Assembly (NCBI RefSeq): GCF_002964705.1
Contig: NZ_PQCD01000036.1
Coordinates: forward strand, 1 to 64,000
Origin: Pseudoalteromonas sp. T1lg75
GTDB lineage: Bacteria; Pseudomonadota; Gammaproteobacteria; Enterobacterales; Alteromonadaceae
DNA length: 64,000 nt
Direction: 5' to 3'
The stretch's first letter is position 1, and each line of letters begins with the position of its first letter. Shown here piece after piece: positions 27,059 to 34,436 of this stretch. Position numbers and translations under genes: made by a program. The notes under the pieces were generated by a model that did not search any database, had not been told where the DNA came from, and worked only from the letters and a program-made list of their open reading frames with translations.

Positions 27059-27515
27059 AAATGAAGAAAATCCAGAGTGGCTTTTAGGTACACTCATTTT
27101 AATAGCCTTTTATTTTACCCAGAAAGATAATGAAAAATATTTTTCATTTACTAGATTCTTTGTAACATTAACTTTATGTTCTTGGTTATGTATATTCTTT
27201 GACCGCGCCTCTGTATACGGATCATGGTTTTTAGTGGCAGCTTTATCACTAAGTCTGGGTTGGATACGTGTAGGTAAACACTGTTACTTAACTGATATTT
27301 TCTCTGGCTTTCCACGGCTTTTTTTCTTATTAACTTTTGGGCTTTTTTCTTCGATTTTCATATGGCTTACAGGTTCACCAGACTGGCCATGGATTAGTAA
27401 ATGGTCATGGCTCTCTGTCATATTGCTTTCATTTGTTTGCACTGCGATAAGAGGTATATATAAAATTCGATCAGCAAAGCAAAAGGTTATCGCTAAAAAT
27501 CGGGCGCTAAAATAA
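27003..27515 (+). CDS. C-terminal membrane part of the split protein
   Basis: A 170-codon frame that is the +1 continuation of the previous gene. Its only initiator is a TTG without a Shine-Dalgarno, and it overlaps the upstream frame by 56 bp. The product has about five hydrophobic segments (near residues 1-16, 26-38, 50-66, 70-85 and 100-116), with tryptophan-rich turns and a basic C-terminus (KIRSAKQKVIAKNRALK). It probably forms the membrane domain of one protein with the upstream helical domain. Function unknown. Confidence 0.5.
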   Translation: MGYILLALIVFFLLLDWSKNEENPEWLLGTLILIAFYFTQKDNEKYFSFTRFFVTLTLCSWLCIFFDRASVYGSWFLVAALSLSLGWIRVGKHCYLTDIFSGFPRLFFLLTFGLFSSIFIWLTGSPDWPWISKWSWLSVILLSFVCTAIRGIYKIRSAKQKVIAKNRALK

Positions 27516-27809
27516 TTCATCTAGAGTAAACCACCATATTAGCAATATTGATGCTCTGGTTTGCTAGTATTTCGCTATTCACTACTTACAACTAACGCGC
27601 TTCGCTTGTTGGATACCTGCACAAGCACAATTATTCTAATTGTACCTGTTCGGCATCTCTATTTTTGTTTCAGTTAATCTTTCTTTTATGGGGTATTGAA
27701 ACTATTTATCTGTAAAAAATGAGTAAAATCATGAGTATGTTGCTATACTTTACTCATAACACAAAGCTTAGCTTTACTTGTAGCGCATGCCTTTATATGT
27801 TCATTTTAA
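27516..27809. other. Right-end non-coding region of the element
   Basis: It contains a short hairpin CAACTAACGCG/CGCTTGTTG near 27590, a perfect inverted repeat ACAATTA-TTC-TAATTGT near 27630, one TGAAACTATTTA (27697-27708) and the right cluster of ATGAGTA sites. No gene is seen. Confidence 0.5.
27719..27757. repeat. ATGAGTA site cluster, right end of the element
   Basis: ATGAGTA occurs at 27719-27725 and 27731-27737, and its inverse TACTCAT at 27751-27757. This mirrors the cluster near the left end and lies about 55 bp inside the right repeat. The layout fits arm-type integrase sites on both attachment arms. Confidence 0.6.
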
Positions 27810-27906
27810 AGGTGGCTGAGTGGCCGAAGGCGCACGACTGGAACTCGTGTATACGTTAATAGCGTATCGAGGGTTCGAATCCCTCCCTCTCCGCCATGCA
27901 TTAAAA
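27810..27906 (+). pseudogene. Right attachment repeat: tRNA-Ser(GGA) remnant
   Basis: Identical to 21778-21874 over 97 bp. The first four tRNA bases and the base before them differ, so the 5' acceptor strand reads TTAAAGG instead of GGAGAGG. At least three of seven acceptor pairs are lost, and the copy is unlikely to make a working tRNA. It marks the chromosomal end of the element. Confidence 0.88.
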
Positions 27907-27944
27907 CAGAAAAGCCCAGCTAGTTAGCTGGGCTTTTCTGTTTT
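27903..27944 (+). terminator. Original tRNA-Ser terminator, right of the element
   Basis: A perfect 19-bp stem AAAACAGAAAAGCCCAGCT with its inverse around AGTT. It directly follows the tRNA remnant, consistent with chromosomal DNA that lay downstream of tRNA-Ser before insertion. It can act on both strands. Confidence 0.85.
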
Positions 27945-28221
27945 AACAGCACCAGCTGAGCTGGGTGGCCTTGATGAGAACCCTGGTTCGACAAAACGCC
28001 GGGAGCGTTTTAAGCCGCGTAGGCGCCCGCAGGGTTGCCTACAGGATGTAGGCAAGCTTATCCCTCCCGGTCGCAAGCTTTGGCCCTATGGGCTGTTCGT
28101 TCACTCGCTGCGCACTCACTGAACTCCCCCCAACACTTATAAAACCGATACAAATCGACATAAGTTCGTTTAATAGATAGACTTATTCCACTATCTATCC
28201 TGGCATAAAATAAAAATAACA
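27945..28221. other. Intergenic DNA with GC-rich hairpin, no gene seen
   Basis: The stretch 28000-28075 contains partly self-complementary GC-rich words (CCGGGAGCG, GTAGGC with GCCTAC, CCTCCCGG). It has the look of a dispersed intergenic repeat. The AraC gene leader begins near 28190. Confidence 0.4.
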
Positions 28222-29322
28222 ATGTCACAAACTCAGACTGTAATACTGGCCATTGGCGGGTTTCAGGGCTTTTTGTTGTTCACCTTATTAGTGACTGATA
28301 AACGGGTTAACTACGCTAGTAGGTTATTGGCTATCCAGTGCTTGCTTATAGCTACAACTTTTACTCTGCCGTTAATCGTGGATGCCGGAGAAAGCCAGTT
28401 TACCTGGCTGATAGGTTGGTTGGTTTTTCTACCCGCTTGTTATGGGGCCCTGACCTATTTGTATTGCCGAACAGCCATTACCGGTGCGCCGCTTAAGGCC
28501 AGTGATATTCTCCATATTTTACCTCTGGCAATATGCTACCTGCTCAATTACGACATCCTGTTTTCTGGCGACAAGGCGTTGAGTTTTGTTACCGTACCCG
28601 ACACTACGCTTTTTAAGCATACTCTGACAAAAATTATTTTTTACGGGCAAGTGGGTGTCTATTTAGCGCTTTTGATCACCATGGTAAGTCGTTACCAAGC
28701 CAAGGCCAAACAAACACTGTCCTCTTATAGCCCAGATATTTTTAAGTGGATTTGGAGCCTGGTGGCCTTTATGGCTGGAATATGGAGTTTAAAGCTGTTG
28801 TTTTACTTTATTAACTCGGCACCTATCGTCAATCTGCTTGCCGATTGTCTCTTGGTTTTAATGGTTTATTTTGTCGCGGTGGTCCAATGGCGCAACCCAA
28901 GTCTCTTTCATATTCGGCAACTGACAACACAACTGGAGCGGCCAAAGGGCTCTGGTGCGAAAGCCTCTGCCGATGGTGTATTGGATCCAGAGACGCGTTC
29001 AAGCATACTGCAATTGGTTCAAGATGAAGTAAAAACCCAGGCCCTATATCGGAACAGCGAATTGACCTTGGCCACACTTGCAGAGCAAATTGGTGTGAGT
29101 GCGCATCAATTGTCAGAGACCTTAAACCAAGCCGGCGGTAAAAATTTTAATCAATTTATTAACGAATACCGGGTGGCCGAGGTGTGCGAGCAACTCGACC
29201 GAAAAAGCGAACGCAAACTAATTGATTTGGCGATGGACGCGGGGTTTTCGTCAAAGAGCAGTTTTAATGCCATTTTCAAAAAGTTTAGGGGGCAGACGCC
29301 AAGTCAGTATCGATGCCAGTAG
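28222..29322 (+). CDS. AraC-type regulator with N-terminal membrane domain
   Basis: A 366-residue protein. Residues 1-225 hold about seven hydrophobic segments (starting ILAIGGFQGFLLFTLLVTD), and residues about 250-366 are an AraC/XylS DNA-binding domain with two helix-turn-helix motifs. The first is LATLAEQIGVSAHQLSETLNQ, and the second ends in the signature AGFSSKSSFNAIFKKFRGQTPSQYR. This class of membrane-bound AraC proteins is common in Shewanella and relatives. It is followed in the same orientation, after 138 bp, by an amidohydrolase that it may control. Ligand unknown. Confidence 0.88.
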   Translation: MSQTQTVILAIGGFQGFLLFTLLVTDKRVNYASRLLAIQCLLIATTFTLPLIVDAGESQFTWLIGWLVFLPACYGALTYLYCRTAITGAPLKASDILHILPLAICYLLNYDILFSGDKALSFVTVPDTTLFKHTLTKIIFYGQVGVYLALLITMVSRYQAKAKQTLSSYSPDIFKWIWSLVAFMAGIWSLKLLFYFINSAPIVNLLADCLLVLMVYFVAVVQWRNPSLFHIRQLTTQLERPKGSGAKASADGVLDPETRSSILQLVQDEVKTQALYRNSELTLATLAEQIGVSAHQLSETLNQAGGKNFNQFINEYRVAEVCEQLDRKSERKLIDLAMDAGFSSKSSFNAIFKKFRGQTPSQYRCQ

Positions 29323-29460
29323 TGGTATGTCAGCCAGGGCGGATATAGCGCCTAAAAAGGTTTTAAAACAACATATTGGACGTCTGATATTATAAGGCTG
29401 GACGCCAGTAACTCGCCTGGATGCTGAAATTGTTCCATCAACAACAGATGGAAATACCCC

Positions 29461-30987
29461 ATGTTTAAAACACTTTTAAAATGGCTTTTAGGCCTCTTTA
29501 TTGGCGCCGCCCTTGTCGCAGTCGCTTATCTCGTTTGGTTTAAAAATGGCGTTAATTTTATTTATGGTGCCCATACCCAGGTGGTCGATCATAGCGCCTT
29601 TGCATCCCCTAGGCAGTTAACCGTAATTACGGATGTCAGCGTGCTCTCGCCTGACGGCCAAACCATGCTGCCAAATCGCACTGTGGTCGTGGATAAGGGA
29701 GAGATTATTTCGGTGACCACCGAGCGCTCAATTCCCGCCGGTGCCATGGTCATACCTGGCCAGGGCAAATACCTTATTCCCGGCTTGGTGGACTCGCACG
29801 CCCACCTTCTAAAGAGCCCAAATGATTTATTGCTTTACGTTGCTAATGGTGTCACCCATATTCGTGACTTGGGTGGCCCGGCCGAGCGTTTGCAATTGCG
29901 TGAAGAGATTGAGCAAGGTCGCGTTGGCCCTCGACTCTTTGTGTCGTCCCCACCCATTGATTCTATGGGTCTGCTTGAGGGCGCCTTTTGGGAGTTTATT
30001 ACATTTCATAAAAATACCCATGATGTTGAGCATGCTAAAAGCATGGTTAAAGAGTTTGTGGAGCAAGGTTATGACGCCATTAAAATCTACCACTTGGATA
30101 TGCCGACCTACCGGGCCGTTAATAAACTGGCCGCTGAATTGGGCGTGCCAACCACAGGCCATTTCCCTTTGACCTTGGAGCTCTCGGAATTGGCTGTAAG
30201 CCAACAACGGGAAGTCGCCCATCTTGAGGAAATTGTCAGGGTATTGATTCGGGAATTTGGTTCTATCAATAAGCAAGGCAGCGAGGCCTTCTATGCCCAT
30301 GTCGAAAGCCGTGCCGATGCCATAATCGATGATCTATTGGCGAACGACATTACCGTAAACTCCGTTTTATGGTTTATGGAAAGCATCCACGACCAGTTCA
30401 GTGATCTTGAAACGGCATTAACACAAGTTCCTATGGAATACGCCAACCCAGGCCTGGTTGAAGGTACTAAAGACGGCGGCGAGTATAAAGTAGGCTGGTT
30501 ACCCGGCTATAATCAGTTCGAAGCCGTGAATGATGCGTCGGAGGAGGCCTACAAAAAGAGTGATATTTTCTGGCAAGCGCGGGAGAAGGCGCATCATATT
30601 TTGTTAAAAGCCATGGTTCGTCGTTGTGTTAAGATAGTCGCAGGCACAGACGCAGGGGGCAATCTGGTGGTACCTGGTTTCTCACTGCATGACGAACTAA
30701 GATCGCTAAATTTAGGCGGCATGAACCCGGCGCAAACGCTGGCGACCGCCACAAGAAACCCAGCGGAGTTGATGAAGAGTAATGCTGGCATTATTGAACC
30801 TGGGCGGCGTGCCGACTTGCTAATACTCAATCAAAACCCACTTACAGATATTGGCCACACTCGCAGCATAGATACGGTTATTCTAAACGGTCGTGTGTTT
30901 GGGCGAGAGCGGCTAGATGCCATGTTAGACGCGGTTAAGCAGGCGAACGCCAACAGCCGCAAAATCAATATTGATAAGTATCTCTAG
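29461..30987 (+). CDS. Amidohydrolase family protein, membrane-anchored or exported
   Basis: A 508-residue metal-dependent hydrolase of the imidazolonepropionase/prolidase-like group. Residues 5-24 are a hydrophobic signal anchor. The HxH metal motif is in LVDSHAHL (about 109-116); further ligands are likely His in TGHFPLT (about 236), His in EVAHLEE (about 257) and Asp in AGTDAGGN (about 396). The C-terminus has the PAELMKSNAGIIEPGRRADLLIL signature. There is no obvious lysine to carbamylate in the usual place. Substrate unknown. The upstream AraC-type regulator and downstream LysR gene suggest inducible expression. Confidence 0.85.
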   Translation: MFKTLLKWLLGLFIGAALVAVAYLVWFKNGVNFIYGAHTQVVDHSAFASPRQLTVITDVSVLSPDGQTMLPNRTVVVDKGEIISVTTERSIPAGAMVIPGQGKYLIPGLVDSHAHLLKSPNDLLLYVANGVTHIRDLGGPAERLQLREEIEQGRVGPRLFVSSPPIDSMGLLEGAFWEFITFHKNTHDVEHAKSMVKEFVEQGYDAIKIYHLDMPTYRAVNKLAAELGVPTTGHFPLTLELSELAVSQQREVAHLEEIVRVLIREFGSINKQGSEAFYAHVESRADAIIDDLLANDITVNSVLWFMESIHDQFSDLETALTQVPMEYANPGLVEGTKDGGEYKVGWLPGYNQFEAVNDASEEAYKKSDIFWQAREKAHHILLKAMVRRCVKIVAGTDAGGNLVVPGFSLHDELRSLNLGGMNPAQTLATATRNPAELMKSNAGIIEPGRRADLLILNQNPLTDIGHTRSIDTVILNGRVFGRERLDAMLDAVKQANANSRKINIDKYL

Positions 30988-31007
30988 TTGCCCTTTCCTT
31001 TGGGGTA

Positions 31008-31037
31008 AAAAGGCCCAGCTATTTTGCTGGGCCTTAT
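31008..31037. terminator. Bidirectional terminator between amidohydrolase and LysR genes
   Basis: AAGGCCCAGC and GCTGGGCCTT form a 10-bp perfect stem around TATTTT, with A-rich sequence before and T-rich after. It serves two convergent genes. Confidence 0.85.
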
Positions 31038-31053
31038 TACATTGGCATCAGAT

Positions 31054-31992
31054 TTACGCCAACTCCTGCGCCACTTCTGCCACTTTCTGCCGCAACCAGA
31101 TATGGCTCACATCCCTATGTAGCAGTGGCGACCAAATCATGTCGAGCTCGAACGGCGGTATGGGGAAGGGCGGCTCTAAAATGGTGAGTCCCGGATCGTC
31201 CTGGTATATTTTCGCCGCCTTAGAGGGCAAGGTGGCCACCAGGTTTAGTTCTTTGGCTAGGTGAATGGCTACGTGGTAATTACGCGTGAAAGTGGCAATG
31301 TCTCTATGTTTACCAAAGTGTGCCAGGGCCTCGTCAACCCAGCCGAGTTTTTGCACATCTTTAGGGTCCATACCCACACCGACGCCAAAACCGGTTTTAC
31401 TCACCCAGATATGTCTGGCCTGCAAATAACTCTCTAAATTAAAGCGCTCCAAAATGGGGTTGTCGGATTTGACCAGGCAGCAGAAGCTGTCCTTCCAAAT
31501 GCGTTTATGGTGGAAGGATTGGGGCAGCTTCTCAAAGCGGTTGAGGGCCATATCCACCTTGCCGTTTTCAACGTCGTGGAAATTCACATCACTGGGCGTC
31601 AGTATGTCCAAGGTGGTATCCGGCGCCTCGGCGTGCAATTTACTCAATAAACGGGGGGCCAGGGTACTGGCGGCATAGTCGCTGGCCATAATGCGAAATA
31701 CGCGCTTACTGCTGGCGGGTTCAAAGTCGCGGTTAGGGGCCAAGGTTTCTTCCAAGGTCATCAGCACCCCACGGATCACTGGTTGCAGCTCCAAAGCGCG
31801 CTCTGTCGGCACCATGCCCTCGCTGGTGCGCACCAGTAGGGGATCATTCAGCAGGTTGCGCAGGCGCTTGAGGCCGTTACTCATGGCTGGCTGAGTAATG
31901 CTGAGCTGATTGGCAGCCTTGGTCACATTACACTCGCGCAACAAGGTATCGAGATAAACGAGAAGATTTAAATCAATTTTGTTTATATTCAT
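31054..31992 (-). CDS. LysR-type transcriptional regulator
   Basis: A 312-residue LysR family protein. The N-terminal winged HTH (1-65) has DLNLLVYLDTLLRECNVTKAANQLSITQPAMSNGLKRLR. The effector domain (about 90-300) includes FRIMASDYAASTLAPRL near 98. The first residues and effector domain resemble the NodD/NahR/LeuO-like branch. It is convergent with the amidohydrolase and upstream of aceK on the same strand. The effector and targets cannot be told from sequence. Confidence 0.9.
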   Translation of the reverse strand: MNINKIDLNLLVYLDTLLRECNVTKAANQLSITQPAMSNGLKRLRNLLNDPLLVRTSEGMVPTERALELQPVIRGVLMTLEETLAPNRDFEPASSKRVFRIMASDYAASTLAPRLLSKLHAEAPDTTLDILTPSDVNFHDVENGKVDMALNRFEKLPQSFHHKRIWKDSFCCLVKSDNPILERFNLESYLQARHIWVSKTGFGVGVGMDPKDVQKLGWVDEALAHFGKHRDIATFTRNYHVAIHLAKELNLVATLPSKAAKIYQDDPGLTILEPPFPIPPFELDMIWSPLLHRDVSHIWLRQKVAEVAQELA

Positions 31993-32053
31993 TCCGCTAT
32001 GCCATTTATTTTATTTATGGTTAGTCTAGCTTAATCTTGGGCGGCCGAATAGG

Positions 32054-33750
32054 CTACCAAAGGTGTATAAAGCGTTGTTCGTTGGGGTAAGGATAGACCT
32101 GTTTATATTCGCCTCGGGCAATCTTTTGTTGCGCCTGCTGCCAATAGTCGGCGCCGGTCAACTCGCCATGATGGCGCATAAATACGTCTTTATGTGTTGG
32201 GTTGGGCAGCACAAAGGTGGTTAACTGGGCTGGAAACACGTCGTTGGGGGCGACCGACAAACTGTGCTCGTCAGCATGGTCGAATTCGCGAAATTGCATG
32301 TCGGTGAGGTATTGCACCTCATCATAGTCGTAAAACACCACACGCTGATGTTTGGTCACACCAAAGTTTTTCAACAGCATGTCGCCGGGAAAGATATTGG
32401 CGGCAATCATTTCTTTGAGCGCCTGGCCATATTCAATGATGGCATGCTCCGCTTTGTCCTTGTCCACCTCTTGTAAATAGAGGTTGAGTGGTGTCATGCG
32501 GCGTTCAATATACAGGTGTTTGATGATCAGCATATCCCCTTCGATGCGCATCGAATTGGCAATGCTGTTTTCCAACTGTTGCAGTAATTCTTCGCTAAAA
32601 CAGCTAAGGGGCAGGGCCACGTCGGAATATTCCCAGGTGTCGGCCATACGGCCAACCCGATCGTGGCGTTTAACCAGCTGATAGCGCTCGAGCACGGTTT
32701 TTCTACCGAAGGGTTTACTCGAGCCAAAGCGATCTCGAATGATTTTAAAAACATAGGGGAGGATGGCAGGTTTATCACCATCATCACCATGCCCGGGGTA
32801 CCGGCGGCCAGTTCAAAGCGCTCGTGGGCGTGTTGCATATGGGCCAGCAGCTCGCGGTAGAATTCGGTTTTGCCCTGCTTGTGAAAGCCGATGGCATTAT
32901 ACAGTTCGGCCTTGGTTTTGCCGGGCATCAATTGATTGAGAAAGTGCACTAAGGCCGAAGGCGCATGGGTTTGCACCATAAAATAAGCCCGGGCAAAACC
33001 AAAGATCACCCGCATCTGTGATGAGCGGGTCAGCAGGGCATCTATGTACAGGCCACGGTCTTGATCATGTAACACCGCAATTATAAAAGGCTGGGATCCC
33101 GTTGATGAGACAATACGGCCGACGATATAGGCGGCTTGGCCGCGATAAAAAGGCGCCTGCAGGATATCGAAGCGCATTTGATGGCTTTTAACATGAGTCT
33201 CAGGGGCTTGTTTAATAAAGGCCTTTAATAACAAACGAATATCACGTTCGAGGTTGGCAAAGGGGCAGCCAAACTCAAATTGAGTGATAATTTGGCGAAT
33301 AGTGGGCTTGAGGCCCTCAACCACGGGAAAGTAGCTGCGATATTCCGCTTCCACCGGCAGCGCCGGAGCATCGGCCAGGGTCGCCTGGACGAAGATAAAG
33401 TCGTTATTGTAGTACTTGCGCTCAAATAAACGACAAAACACCGAGTTATAAAAGGTTTCCGCGAGCTCGGCCTGTGGGTGAAAGGCTAAAAACTGCAGAT
33501 AACATTCCTTGGTATCTATCCACAGTTGCGGATCATCCGCCGGGTCGTTAACCACCGAGGCCAGGGTGTCGACGGTTTCATTAACGCGGGTATCGTAATA
33601 GCTAATGCGTAGGCTGGCAATATGACGCATGGTCGCCCAATCGCGAGTGGCAAAGGCCTGAGGTGCCTGCGCCGTGATCGATTGAAACAACTTGTAGTGA
33701 TGAAAAAATCCGTTAAGAATTTGTTGTGCTATTGCCTGTGCATACACCAT
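32054..33750 (-). pseudogene. aceK: Isocitrate dehydrogenase kinase/phosphatase, frameshifted
   Basis: AceK phosphorylates and dephosphorylates isocitrate dehydrogenase to control the glyoxylate branch. The coding sequence is intact in two overlapping frames: 33750 to about 32760 (residues 1-330) and about 32755 to 32054 (the rest). Up to GMVMMVINLPS the first frame fits; then it diverges, while the second frame supplies PYVFKIIRDRFG...LERYQLVKRHDRVGRMADT through to the end. One missing base within about 32755-32765 (near AGGGGAGGATGG) explains it. Repair gives about 565 residues, close to E. coli AceK (578). The break is just before the lysine expected to bind ATP (VFKIIRDRF), so both truncated products should be inactive. 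A sequencing error is also possible. Confidence 0.9.
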
Positions 33751-33813
33751 TAAAGCCTTCTAGAGTATAAACTCTAAGTTACCTTAAGCCATGGTCCTAA
33801 GTCATTGCAAGCG

Positions 33814-34299
33814 TTATTGAAATTTTGCCAGGGACTTTTCTAACCTTGCCAGCTTTTGCTCGGTTTCTTTTATACGCTGAGTATAACGACGCTCGATGTC
33901 TTTAATGTTGACGCGCACCTCTTTTTTCAGGGACTTGCGCTCATCATCCGACATGAGTCGTTCCAAGCGTTGCTCTTCGGCCAGGGTTTTTGCGCTGCGT
34001 TCGCGTTTTAACATCACCACCTTGTGCTTGGTGCTGCGAATTTGCATATTGATGCTGTTGCGCTTGTTTTCTTTCTCAAGCTCGGTCAGCTGCTTTGAAT
34101 AGTCTTCTTTGGGGCCCTGATGGCGGGGGGTGGAGTGTGTTACTGTTTGCTCCGTTGCATTTTTATTGCAAGGGAACTGGCTAAATACCGTGCCAGCTTC
34201 GGTTTGACACTTAAAATAGTCGGTATTGGCATGGCCCATGATAGGCAGCGCCGCGCTAAGTACTAACACACTTCCTCGGAGTGCTAATCTGCTAGTCAC
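33814..34299 (-). CDS. DUF4124-like periplasmic protein with coiled coil
   Basis: A 161-residue protein. It has a signal peptide (about 1-23, ending MGHA), a short domain with two cysteines (YFKCQTEAGTVFSQFPC, about 27-43) typical of DUF4124 proteins, and a highly charged helical C-terminal part (about 70-161) likely to form a coiled coil. I chose the GTG at 34299 because GAGGTG lies just upstream; an ATG at 34329 would add ten residues before the signal. Role unknown. Confidence 0.7.
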   Translation of the reverse strand: MTSRLALRGSVLVLSAALPIMGHANTDYFKCQTEAGTVFSQFPCNKNATEQTVTHSTPRHQGPKEDYSKQLTELEKENKRNSINMQIRSTKHKVVMLKRERSAKTLAEEQRLERLMSDDERKSLKKEVRVNIKDIERRYTQRIKETEQKLARLEKSLAKFQ

Positions 34300-34436
34300 T
34301 GTTTCACCTCGCTTAATTATTATTCTCATTCCTAGTCCAATATAGATGAACTAAATTTGAATGTCACGATAGTAAGACAAAGGTATGAAAGGGAAAGTGA
34401 GGTCTTTTTTTGCTGGCTAGGGTCAAAGACCCTAGC

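Larger units (their letters stand above)
21778..27906 (+). mobile_element. 6.1-kb integrative element in tRNA-Ser
   Basis: Two identical 97-bp direct repeats (21778-21874 and 27810-27906) bound the element. Inside are a tyrosine integrase next to the left repeat, a helicase-like gene, a split small membrane-protein gene and long gene-free stretches. The interior is clearly more AT-rich than the flanks. Short ATGAGTA sites lie inside both ends. No capsid, packaging, conjugation or lysis gene is seen, so it is a small integrative island or satellite-like element rather than a complete prophage. The left end keeps the intact tRNA and the right end carries the remnant. Confidence 0.88.

Noticed and set aside
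26657..27515. Toxin-antitoxin pair
   Set aside because: The two frames overlap at an A8 tract and join into one plausible protein after a one-base change; the second lacks a proper start.
21778..27906. Complete prophage
   Set aside because: At 6.1 kb it has no capsid, tail, terminase or lysis genes.
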